A stretch of 5,768 bases of DNA, taken from positions 1-5,768 of the forward strand of contig JASLEQ010000675.1 in NCBI GenBank assembly GCA_030151135.1, given 5' to 3'. Source of the DNA: Candidatus Sulfotelmatobacter sp. GTDB taxonomy: Bacteria > Acidobacteriota > Terriglobia > Terriglobales > SbA1. Under the pieces are notes generated by a model. That model ran no database searches. It saw only the letters and a list, made by a program, of their open reading frames with translations, and had not been told where the DNA came from. The position numbers were made by a program, and so were the translations under genes. Of this stretch, positions 1 through 5,645 are shown one piece after another. Numbering within the stretch: the first letter of the stretch is position 1; every line of letters begins with the position of its first letter.

Positions 1-13
1 TCCGACATCTCGA

Positions 14-1483
14 TCAGAGTGGACTCCCTTCTCTGCCGTCCGATTCGCCGGGCAAGGCGTGATCGGCCTCCGTATCCAACGCCCGTTGCACATCCCGACT
101 TCCTTTTGCGGCCTCGGAGGTCTGCTTATATGTCGCGATGGCATGGTTCATTTGAGTACTGTCCCCCACGGCTTTGTACGCGCGCGCGAGCAGGAACCAC
201 GCGCTGGCATCTTTCTGTTCCGTGCCCAGGTAGCGGGTAAGGTCTTCGATGGCCTGCGAATATTGCTTTTCCGCCAGCTCGATCCTGGCCTTGAGTTTGT
301 AGGCAGCCAGCGGAGGCCGATCCAGCGCGAAAGCCTTCTGCAGCATAATAGCCGCCTGGGCGTTGTCGTCCTTCAGCATATCCACGCGCGCCGCCTGCAC
401 GTAGGCGCCAGATGAGTACGGCGAAATGGCGATCTCCGCCTCGCACTCCTTGATCGCTTCCTGAATGCGGCCCGTGCGCGACAGCGCGTCGCAAAGATCC
501 CCGTGGATGCCGGGCAGATCAGGCTTGCGCTCGAGTACTTTCCGATATTCGGAACTGGCCTCGTCGAAACGATCGGAAGCCGCAAGAGAGTCGCCCAGGA
601 CCTGGTGGGCGCGATACGAATCCGGATCGATCTGGCCTACGTGCTCGAATGCTTTTTTGGCCTTCTCTTGCCAGGAGTGCACCAGAGAGTAGAGCCGGTC
701 CTCTTTACGATGATCGACATCCGGTGAGAGTGTCGGAGCGGGGGCTGTTCCGCCGAGCGCGGCGATTTTCTCCCGCAAGTCCAGAAGATCAGGACGACGC
801 CGGAAGGCCGCGCCGTACAGCTTTATCGCCCTTTCGCGGTTTCCCTGTGACTCGTATTGCTCGGCGGCGAGTTGCCAGGTCCGTCCGCTGTCAGGATCGT
901 CGCGAAGGAGTTCGATGGCGCCCCGCTTTCCGAGCTCGAGATAGCATCGTCCCAGTGCGAACCAACCGTCCTGATCATTGGGATTTTGATGCACCGCAGT
1001 TTCCAGTTGTTCCGTCGCCTTTTCGAAGCGCAATTGCGCAGTGTACTCGTATCCCAGCCAGGTACGGGCGATCGGGTCGTCGCCATGAATCGCGATGGCT
1101 TTTTCGAGCTCAGGCACGGCTGCGTCGGGACGGCCAAGTTGTGCCATGGCCAGCCCGAGGAAAAGGTGCGGACTATAAAGACCTGGCTCGCGCGTTTCCG
1201 CCCGTTTCAAAACAACGGCGGCTTCCTTGAATTCATGGTTGAAATAGAGGGCAACGCCGAGGTTGCTCTCCAACTCTGGATTATTGGGAACGGCCCGCAC
1301 CAGGACCTGGTATTCGCGAACCGCCGTATCAAAATCCTGCTTCGCTTCCGCCTCGCGAGCCCACTTCTGATGGACCGCAAGTTCCTCATCCCCGCTCTGT
1401 GCCAGCCCTTGCCGCGGTGCAGTCAGGCATAACGCTGTGGCGGCAAAGCACAGAAATGCCGAAATGGGGACGAAACAGGTCAA
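14..1483 (-). CDS. Secreted TPR-repeat protein
   Basis: Predicted protein of 489 residues. An N-terminal signal peptide (hydrophobic core about residues 4-20, cleavage likely after GLAQ near residue 29) suggests export to the periplasm or outer surface. The rest is mostly tetratricopeptide repeats of about 34 residues, in two blocks: about residues 36-240 and 286-457, separated by a Pro/Ala/charged linker (about 244-285). Typical TPR positions are visible, for example NLGVALY (74-80), FLGLAMAQLGRPDAA (108-122), TWLGYEYTAQLRFEKA (141-156), VLGDSLAASDRFDEA (295-309) and WFLLARAYKAVGD (429-441). TPRs are protein-interaction scaffolds; no enzymatic domain is seen, so the partner and role are unknown. 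The C-terminus (about 460-489) is acidic and probably disordered. The start is TTG at 1481-1483: it has AAAGG six bases upstream, an in-frame stop lies just before it at 1499-1501, and the next in-frame Met falls far inside the repeats, which would lose the signal peptide. The gene diverges from the GH172 gene and is probably unrelated to the fuconate branch. Confidence 0.88.
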   Translation of the reverse strand: MTCFVPISAFLCFAATALCLTAPRQGLAQSGDEELAVHQKWAREAEAKQDFDTAVREYQVLVRAVPNNPELESNLGVALYFNHEFKEAAVVLKRAETREPGLYSPHLFLGLAMAQLGRPDAAVPELEKAIAIHGDDPIARTWLGYEYTAQLRFEKATEQLETAVHQNPNDQDGWFALGRCYLELGKRGAIELLRDDPDSGRTWQLAAEQYESQGNRERAIKLYGAAFRRRPDLLDLREKIAALGGTAPAPTLSPDVDHRKEDRLYSLVHSWQEKAKKAFEHVGQIDPDSYRAHQVLGDSLAASDRFDEASSEYRKVLERKPDLPGIHGDLCDALSRTGRIQEAIKECEAEIAISPYSSGAYVQAARVDMLKDDNAQAAIMLQKAFALDRPPLAAYKLKARIELAEKQYSQAIEDLTRYLGTEQKDASAWFLLARAYKAVGDSTQMNHAIATYKQTSEAAKGSRDVQRALDTEADHALPGESDGREGSPL

Positions 1484-1489
1484 ACGGAA

Positions 1490-1494
1490 CCTTT
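1490..1494 (-). promoter_or_regulatory. Ribosome binding site supporting a TTG start
   Basis: On the minus strand AAAGG lies six bases before the TTG at 1483-1481. It is the only start that keeps the whole signal peptide, so this site decides the TPR gene's start. Confidence 0.6.
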
Positions 1495-1522
1495 CTATTC
1501 AGCGCGGCGGCTCAAAAAAAAT

Positions 1523-1536
1523 GTTAAACGTTTCAC
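1523..1536. promoter_or_regulatory. LacI-type operator candidate
   Basis: GTTAAACGTTTCAC is a palindrome with 6 of 7 base pairs matching, centred on CG with a perfect AAACGTTT core. This is the form typical of LacI/GalR-family operators. It begins at about +1 of the predicted TPR-gene promoter (1543-1571, minus strand), where a bound repressor would block transcription. A run of eight A (1514-1521) follows on the plus strand. No LacI-family gene is in the window, so the regulator would be encoded elsewhere. The resemblance is by eye only. Confidence 0.45.
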
Positions 1537-1542
1537 CACGCA

Positions 1543-1571
1543 AGTAGATACCGCACAGCTTGCCTTGTCAA
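1543..1571 (-). promoter_or_regulatory. Sigma-70-type promoter for the TPR gene
   Basis: On the minus strand a consensus -35 box TTGACA (1571-1566) is followed, after exactly 17 bases, by TCTACT (1548-1543), a 4 of 6 match to the -10 box. The start of transcription would be near 1536, giving a leader of about 53 bases before the TTG start codon. A second TTGACA lies immediately upstream (1577-1572), so the -35 hexamer is tandemly duplicated. Its spacing of 23 bases to the same -10 makes the inner copy the likely one. Confidence 0.5.
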
Positions 1572-1577
1572 TGTCAA

Positions 1578-1850
1578 TCTGCGTCGCCCGTGACACCCGG
1601 ATCAGGCGCATCCGCCCTGGTCGCCAACCGATGCCCCCCAGAGCGTCAGCGCGCGAACCACCTGGCCGGACGGGTTTGAGCTATCTTCGCGCCCTGTGAC
1701 AGAATGGCTGTTCTGAAATAGCTCGACATCGCTGAGGGCCCCGTTGCGTTTCGCAAGCAGGACAAGGTAAGCAACCCTCGCTCTGTTGCTAACGCTTCAG
1801 CAACCGTTCCATTCAAAAGCGTTCTCATTCCATCCGGAAGGAATTTCATC
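1578..1850. other. Intergenic region and leader upstream of the GH172 gene
   Basis: No convincing coding sequence lies here. A minus-strand reading frame across 1646-1924 overlaps the start of the GH172 gene and has no ribosome site or recognisable protein. I found no plus-strand promoter with good -35 and -10 boxes. Features seen: a small perfect hairpin TTGCG-TTT-CGCAA (1744-1756), the alternating AGCAAC/GTTGCT repeats (1770-1804), a weak CAGAA/TTCTG dyad (1700-1715), and the GH172 ribosome site (GGAAGGAA, 1836-1843). Confidence 0.5.
1770..1804. repeat. Alternating inverted repeats in the GH172 leader
   Basis: AGCAAC (1770-1775), GTTGCT (1785-1790) and AGCAAC (1799-1804) follow each other with gaps of 9 and 8 bases. 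The middle copy can pair with either flanking copy, so two mutually exclusive 6-bp hairpins are possible. The second pair forms a 20-base dyad in which 8 of 10 positions are complementary, which would also suit a protein operator. It ends 46 bases before the GH172 start codon. Confidence 0.45.
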
Positions 1851-3038
1851 ATGTCGCAATTCACTGTTGTTCCGCGCCGGGCCCGGGCGATTTGCAGGGC
1901 TTGCAGCCTGCTCTTATTTTTCACGCTGGTCGCCAGAGTGGCCTTTGGGCAAGATTTGAGTTCCCTGCCCTTGCAGAAGCACTACACGCAGGAACGAGTT
2001 TCCTCCGCTGATCCCACAGGAGCCAATGATGACGGCAACTGGAAGCACCCTATCAAGGCCGGCGAACAAAGAACCATCGCCGAGCTCAGCGGTCCGGGAG
2101 TCATTACTCATCTGTGGTTCACGATCGCGTCAGATGAGCCCTATCATCTGAAGAAGATCGTGCTGCGCATGTACTGGGACGATGACTCCCTTCCCGCGGT
2201 GGAGGCTCCGATTGGCGACTTCTTCGGATTGGGACTGGGTGAATACGTGAACTACGAGTCAGGGCCTCTGTCGGTCGGATCGCAGCGCGCCCTCAATTGC
2301 TTTTTCCCTATGCCCTTCTTCAAATCGGCACGGATCACCATCACCAACGAAGGCAGCAAGAACATTTCGGCGTTCTACTACAACATCGACTGGCAGAAGC
2401 ACAAAGACCTCCCGCCGGGAATGCTTCGATTCTATGCGGAATACCGCCAGGCGCAACCCAACAAGGGCTGGACGGATGATTGGAAGGCGAACGGGGAGCC
2501 TAAAGTAAACGACGCGCGCAATACAGACGGCCGAGACAACTACGTAATGTTCGAAGCCGAAGGGCCGGGACACTACGTGGGTGTGACGCAGAGCATCATT
2601 CAGAACCAGGGTGACTGGTGGGGCGAAGGAGACGACATGATGTTTATCGACGACCAAAAGACGCCCAAGATCCTTGGAACCGGATCGGAGGACTACTATC
2701 TAGGCGCTTGGTGTTATGGAAACTGCGGCATCAACCCATTCGGCTCGAATCATCCCACGTTTGCGTACAAACTGTACGGCAACCCAGTGAATGGCGGAGA
2801 CGATCGCGGATCGAAATGGACCGTGTATCGTTTTCACCTCGACTCCCCGGTTCCTTTTGAAAAGTATTTCAAGATGACTATCGAGCACGGACACGCGAAT
2901 CATCGCTCTGACAACTTCTACACCGTTGCGTACTGGTATCAGGCAGGTCCTCACAGATTTCGCCAGCCGTTGCCTGCGGTTGCGGATCGCATTCCCCAGA
3001 TGGTGAACACGGGCGGGCCTACGATGGGCAAGCAATAG
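1851..3038 (+). CDS. Exported GH172 (DUF2961) glycoside hydrolase
   Basis: Predicted protein of 395 residues. A basic N-terminus followed by a hydrophobic stretch (about 17-32) and a likely cleavage site at AFG-QD (33/34) indicates Sec export, so it should act in the periplasm or outside the cell. The mature part is one DUF2961 domain, now glycoside hydrolase family 172. Landmarks are SADPTGANDDGNW (52-64), GPGVITHLWFT (81-91), the metal- or core-associated PIGDFFGLGLG (120-130), DWWGEGDDMMFID (255-267) and GTGSEDYYLG (276-285). From memory of the characterised Bifidobacterium enzyme, the catalytic pair is Glu270/Glu291, 21 residues apart; Glu259 and Glu280 here sit in the matching motifs at the same distance, so activity is expected. 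Known family activities are alpha-D-fructofuranosidase/difructose dianhydride I hydrolase and D-arabinofuranosidase; the substrate here cannot be read from sequence. Start ATG has AAGGA eight bases upstream. The gene is followed by a 192-base gap with a separate promoter, so it need not be co-transcribed with the dehydratase. Confidence 0.9.
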   Translation: MSQFTVVPRRARAICRACSLLLFFTLVARVAFGQDLSSLPLQKHYTQERVSSADPTGANDDGNWKHPIKAGEQRTIAELSGPGVITHLWFTIASDEPYHLKKIVLRMYWDDDSLPAVEAPIGDFFGLGLGEYVNYESGPLSVGSQRALNCFFPMPFFKSARITITNEGSKNISAFYYNIDWQKHKDLPPGMLRFYAEYRQAQPNKGWTDDWKANGEPKVNDARNTDGRDNYVMFEAEGPGHYVGVTQSIIQNQGDWWGEGDDMMFIDDQKTPKILGTGSEDYYLGAWCYGNCGINPFGSNHPTFAYKLYGNPVNGGDDRGSKWTVYRFHLDSPVPFEKYFKMTIEHGHANHRSDNFYTVAYWYQAGPHRFRQPLPAVADRIPQMVNTGGPTMGKQ

Positions 3039-3051
3039 GTCGCTTCCATCC

Positions 3052-3090
3052 CGCCGAGAGTCACCCGCCGGGAGAGGGCGCTTTTCGGCG
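3052..3090 (+). terminator. Possible stem-loop after the GH172 gene
   Basis: CGCCGA (3052-3057) is complementary to TCGGCG (3085-3090). The stem can extend to about 9 pairs with wobble pairs (GAG against CTTT). The 27-base interior is GC-rich and contains CCCGCCGGG. It lies 13 bases after the stop codon, but no T-run follows, so it is at best a weak or factor-dependent terminator or a 3'-end stabiliser. Confidence 0.25.
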
Positions 3091-3096
3091 AAACTA

Positions 3097-3106
3097 TGAG
3101 CGCTCA
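3097..3106. promoter_or_regulatory. Candidate GntR operator, copy A (TGAGCGCTCA)
   Basis: A perfect 10-bp palindrome, nine bases upstream of the predicted dehydratase -35 box. The same sequence, including the following A, recurs upstream of gntR (5375-5385), and neither copy is in a coding region. Its centre is about 50 bases before the predicted transcription start. Confidence 0.5.
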
Positions 3107-3115
3107 AATCCATGT

Positions 3116-3145
3116 TTGACCATGAATTCTTGGCCCGGTTATGCT
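3116..3145 (+). promoter_or_regulatory. Sigma-70-type promoter for the dehydratase gene
   Basis: TTGACC (3116-3121, 5 of 6 to consensus) is followed after 18 bases by TATGCT (3140-3145, 4 of 6). The predicted start of transcription is near 3152, giving a leader of about 79 bases before the ATG at 3231. It suggests the dehydratase can be expressed independently of the GH172 gene. Confidence 0.5.
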
Positions 3146-3217
3146 GGGTCCGATCATTCTGAGTGCCTAAATGTGGCGACGTTTACGTCCGATCCGTTCC
3201 ACAAGCGGCGCCCAGGC

Positions 3218-3225
3218 GAGAGGAA
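3218..3225 (+). promoter_or_regulatory. Ribosome binding site that decides the dehydratase start
   Basis: GAGAGGAA lies five bases before the ATG at 3231. The earlier in-frame ATG at 3171 has no Shine-Dalgarno sequence and would add 20 residues not shared with the family, so 3231 is preferred. Confidence 0.65.
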
Positions 3226-3230
3226 CCATC

Positions 3231-4478
3231 ATGGCAAGTTGCGCGATCGAGCGCATTCGTGCGTTTGACAAACGATACTTGCTCCCTCCCGGCGCGGGAA
3301 CGGACGCGGTCCACACCAACCCGGAATATAGTCTCGCAGTGACATACCTGGGGACGAACGACCGGGATTTTGGAACCGGCATCACTCTCACGCTCGGCGA
3401 AGGAAACCGGCTGGTTTGCGACGCAATCGAACTGCTCGCCCGCCCCCTGCTCGGCAGGGAGATCGAAGAGCTGATGGCCGAGTTCGGACGCATCTCCAAC
3501 CAGATCGCCAACGACCCGGCGATGCGCTGGTTGGGTCCCCATAAGGGCGTGGTGCACCTGGCCCTTTCCTCGATCACCAATGCCTGTTTTGATTTGTGGG
3601 CCAAGAGCCGGGGCGTTCCCCTCTGGAACCTGCTGCTTAATCTGTCGCCGCAACAACTCGTCGCGTTGCTTGATCTGAGCTATCTCGAAGAGGTTCTATC
3701 ATCCGACGTGGCGATGGAATTGCTGTGTCAAGAGATGGCAGGCCGGCCAGACCGGAACGAGATTCTCCGCCGCGGCTATCCGGGTTATGACACCTCTGTC
3801 GGCTGGATGGCATACGACGATGACAAGGTGCGCGAACTCACGCAACGCGCAATGGATCAAGGATTCAGTGCGTTCAAGTTGAAGGTTGGCTCTGCGGATG
3901 GAGATCGCGATTTGCGCCGCGCTACCATGCTTCGCGAATGCGCGGGAGATTCCGCCACGCTCATGTTTGACGCGAATCAGCAGTGGAATCTTCCGAGGGC
4001 ATTGGAGATGTGCAGCCGGTTGGCGCGCATCCAGCCATTGTGGATCGAAGAGCCGACGCATCCCGATGACATCAGGGCACACGCGGATATCGCCAGGGCG
4101 ATTGCGCCGGTTAGGATCGCAGCCGGCGAGCATTTCCCGAACCGCATTGTGTTCAAAAATTTCCTTGAAGCCAGAGCAATCCACTTTGTGCAGGCGGATG
4201 CGACGCGGCTAGGCGGGATCAGCGAATTCCTCACCGTGAGCCTGCTGGCGCGGAAGTTCAACTTGCCTGTCGTCCCTCATGTGGGAGACATGGGCCAGAT
4301 CCATCAACATATGGTTCTATTCAATCGCATTGCGCTCGGGCAGGAAATTGTGTTCCTCGAACACATTCCGCACCTTCGACCCCACTTCCTACATCCCGCG
4401 CAAGTAGAAGGCGGAGTCTACCGGACGCCCCAGGAAGCGGGTGCCTCCACTGATCTGAAAGACTTGCTGCAGAATTGA
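3231..4478 (+). CDS. L-fuconate dehydratase-type enolase superfamily enzyme
   Basis: Predicted cytoplasmic enzyme of 415 residues from the mandelate racemase branch of the enolase superfamily. It closely resembles L-fuconate dehydratase (bacterial FucD, human ENOSF1), which removes water from L-fuconate to give 2-keto-3-deoxy-L-fuconate using Mg2+. The N-terminal capping domain (about 1-140) has the family signatures TNPEYS (29-34), the glycine-rich loop region GITLTLGEGN (50-59) and MRWLGPHKGVVH (98-109). The barrel carries the KxK motif at Lys216/Lys218, metal ligands Asp247 (FDANQQW), Glu273 (WIEEPT) and Glu300 (AAGEH), and the His350-Asp323 dyad (VPH and QADATRLGG). Spacings between Asp247, Glu273, Glu300, Asp323 and His350 equal those I recall for Xanthomonas FucD (248, 274, 301, 324, 351). 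The C-terminus stops about 25 residues early compared with that enzyme. Relatives also accept D-arabinonate and L-galactonate, so the true substrate is uncertain. It converges on gntR with 19 bases between stops. Confidence 0.9.
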   Translation: MASCAIERIRAFDKRYLLPPGAGTDAVHTNPEYSLAVTYLGTNDRDFGTGITLTLGEGNRLVCDAIELLARPLLGREIEELMAEFGRISNQIANDPAMRWLGPHKGVVHLALSSITNACFDLWAKSRGVPLWNLLLNLSPQQLVALLDLSYLEEVLSSDVAMELLCQEMAGRPDRNEILRRGYPGYDTSVGWMAYDDDKVRELTQRAMDQGFSAFKLKVGSADGDRDLRRATMLRECAGDSATLMFDANQQWNLPRALEMCSRLARIQPLWIEEPTHPDDIRAHADIARAIAPVRIAAGEHFPNRIVFKNFLEARAIHFVQADATRLGGISEFLTVSLLARKFNLPVVPHVGDMGQIHQHMVLFNRIALGQEIVFLEHIPHLRPHFLHPAQVEGGVYRTPQEAGASTDLKDLLQN

Positions 4479-4497
4479 GCACCGTGGCGTCGGAACA

Positions 4498-5325
4498 TCA
4501 AACTTTGGACGAGCGTGTCTTTGATGAGCGGCCGCCCGCCCGCTTTGCTGTCGGATAAGAAGAGGATCGCGGCGATGGTGGCTCGCTCTCGCGGTGGCGG
4601 CTTGCTGCTCTTACGGAACGCAAAACTTTGGGCTGCGGAGATTTTTTCTCCCAGTTGTCGTAAGCATTTTGCGCAAAGCGCGAAATCGCGTGGCGGACGT
4701 ACTGTTCTGCAATGTCGGCTTGCCCTTCCCGGATGACGTCGATCACCCGCTGATGAGCCTCGAGATCCTTCCCCCACACCGACGCATCCTGTCCGGAGGA
4801 GAGAACTCGAATCCGCGCAAATGCAAACAAAGGCAGAATCACCTTGCGGGCATGCTCGGCCAAGAAGGGATTTTGCGCCAGCCTGCACAGTTCGAGATGA
4901 AATCTCAGATCGCCATCAAGCATCTCCTCCGGACAATCGGTTTCGAAAGCATGACGCATGGAGGCAAGCGCGGAATCGAGCGGCTGCAAGTCCGGGGACG
5001 TACGGGCGAGAATCCGGGCAGCCAATCCTTCCAGGACACCGCGCAATTCATACATGGCGAACACGTCTTCCTCACTCAGACTTACGACGCGGGCGCTTCG
5101 TCCGGCCGCCTTGGTGACAAATCCATCTTGAGCAAGCAGGTTAATGGCCTCCCGGATGGATCCCTGGGCAACACCCAGTTTGCGGGCCCACGTACCCTCG
5201 ACCAAGCGCATGCCAGGGCGCAGGCTTCCTGTGGCGATCTCCGTACGGAGCCGTTCAGCCACCGCGTGTTTCACCAGGGGCTCTGCAGATGGATTAGAAC
5301 GAACAGGCAAGCGGTTGACTTTCAT
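4498..5325 (-). CDS. GntR-family regulator, FCD (FadR-type) subgroup
   Basis: Predicted DNA-binding regulator of 275 residues. The winged helix-turn-helix is at about residues 16-82 (ERLRTEIATGSLRPGMRL, then the recognition region GVAQGSIREAINLLAQDGFV, with the wing at GRSARV). The FCD ligand-binding domain follows at about 86-222. It has the usual metal-binding set: Asp139 and His143 (DLRFH), His191 (EAHQRV) and His212 (VRHAI), plus Asn152 (AQNPF). FCD proteins with this set commonly bind carboxylate metabolites such as sugar acids, which fits the neighbouring dehydratase. Most family members end soon after this domain; here about 48 further residues (228-275) form a Ser/Arg/Lys/Pro-rich tail. 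The ATG at 5325 fits the normal family N-terminus, though no strong Shine-Dalgarno sequence precedes it. A palindrome 49 bases upstream (5375-5384) suggests autoregulation. The ligand and whether it represses or activates are not known from sequence. Confidence 0.9.
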   Translation of the reverse strand: MKVNRLPVRSNPSAEPLVKHAVAERLRTEIATGSLRPGMRLVEGTWARKLGVAQGSIREAINLLAQDGFVTKAAGRSARVVSLSEEDVFAMYELRGVLEGLAARILARTSPDLQPLDSALASMRHAFETDCPEEMLDGDLRFHLELCRLAQNPFLAEHARKVILPLFAFARIRVLSSGQDASVWGKDLEAHQRVIDVIREGQADIAEQYVRHAISRFAQNAYDNWEKKSPQPKVLRSVRAASRHRESEPPSPRSSSYPTAKRAGGRSSKTRSSKV

Positions 5326-5374
5326 CGGAACGCCAGAAAGCTTACTTCAGAAACGCGCGAGGCGTCAACGCCGC

Positions 5375-5384
5375 TGAGCGCTCA
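5375..5384. promoter_or_regulatory. Candidate GntR operator, copy B (TGAGCGCTCA)
   Basis: Identical to the palindrome at 3097-3106, and like it followed by A. It lies 49 bases upstream of the gntR start codon, a normal place for autoregulation by a GntR/FCD protein. Confidence 0.5.
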
Positions 5385-5557
5385 ACGTACATTGCTGTGG
5401 CTAGGTCCATAGCCGGCGTGGATGCGATTATTAACAAGGGATAGAACGCTGAAGCACCCCTTTCGTTCGCTGCAACATCGCTCCAACCCACGTCTTTGCC
5501 TCGCGGTTCGTGCAGTTCGCTCCTCTTCCAGTTCCGTGAGTGAATTACCCCGGGAAC

Positions 5558-5586
5558 TTGACATCAATCGCTTTGAGCGCTTGATC
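5558..5586 (+). promoter_or_regulatory. Possible promoter with operator copy C
   Basis: A consensus -35 box TTGACA (5558-5563) has only weak -10 candidates: TTGATC after 17 bases (5581-5586) or TCTACT after 21 (5585-5590). Overlapping the spacer is an imperfect dyad, ATCAATCGC-TTTGA-GCGCTTGAT (5563-5585, 8 of 9 pairs). Inside it, TTGAGCGCT (5573-5581) matches nine bases of the reverse-oriented copies A and B. A protein bound here would cover the promoter of the downstream truncated gene. Confidence 0.35.
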
Positions 5587-5615
5587 TACTTTGCATGAAA
5601 CGTTGATTAGCAGCA

Positions 5616-5628
5616 TGGGATTTTCCCA
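5616..5628 (+). other. Small hairpin before the last gene
   Basis: TGGGA-TTT-TCCCA forms a 5-bp stem with a 3-base loop, ending three bases before the AAGGG ribosome site (5632-5636). It could modulate translation, but a stem this short may be chance. Confidence 0.25.
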
Positions 5629-5645
5629 GCAAAGGGATGGAAGGA

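Larger units (their letters stand above)
5326..5645. other. Divergent intergenic region between gntR and the last gene
   Basis: 320 bases with no credible gene. A 61-codon minus-strand frame at 5382-5567 is Arg/Ser-rich, has no recognisable domain and covers the regulatory sites, so I treat it as chance. The region holds palindrome copy B near gntR, a TTGACA box with copy C nearer the last gene, and a small hairpin just before that gene's ribosome site. I could not identify a convincing gntR promoter; the nearest -10-like match is AATAAT on the minus strand (within 5427-5434), with a poor -35. Confidence 0.55.

Noticed and set aside
649..1432. Long plus-strand frames antisense to the TPR gene
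   Set aside because: They mirror the codons of a well-supported TPR repeat gene and show no domain of their own.
1514..1536. Palindrome plus T-run on the minus-strand transcript as an intrinsic terminator or attenuator
   Set aside because: The palindrome has no loop and too few pairs to fold in RNA; an operator is the simpler reading.
1812..1830. TCAAAAGCGTTCTCA as a fourth copy of the GntR palindrome, upstream of GH172
   Set aside because: It resembles TGAGCGCT only with inserted bases and has poor dyad symmetry, so the GH172 gene cannot be added to the regulon on this basis.
1646..1924. Minus-strand reading frame of 92 codons
   Set aside because: It overlaps the signal-peptide end of the GH172 gene, has no recognisable domain or ribosome site, and the GC-rich sequence yields such frames by chance.
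3171..3230. Extended dehydratase start at the ATG at 3171, adding 20 residues
   Set aside because: No ribosome site precedes it, the added Arg/Ser-rich residues have no counterpart in the family, and the ATG at 3231 has GAGAGGAA at good spacing.
4527..4546. AGCGG/CCGCT hairpin followed by TT as a terminator for the dehydratase
   Set aside because: The stem is only 5 bp with an 8-base loop and three T at most, and it lies within the gntR coding sequence.
5382..5567. Minus-strand reading frame of 61 codons between gntR and the last gene
   Set aside because: Low-complexity Arg/Ser/Glu composition, no ribosome site seen, and it lies over the regulatory motifs of a divergent intergenic region.
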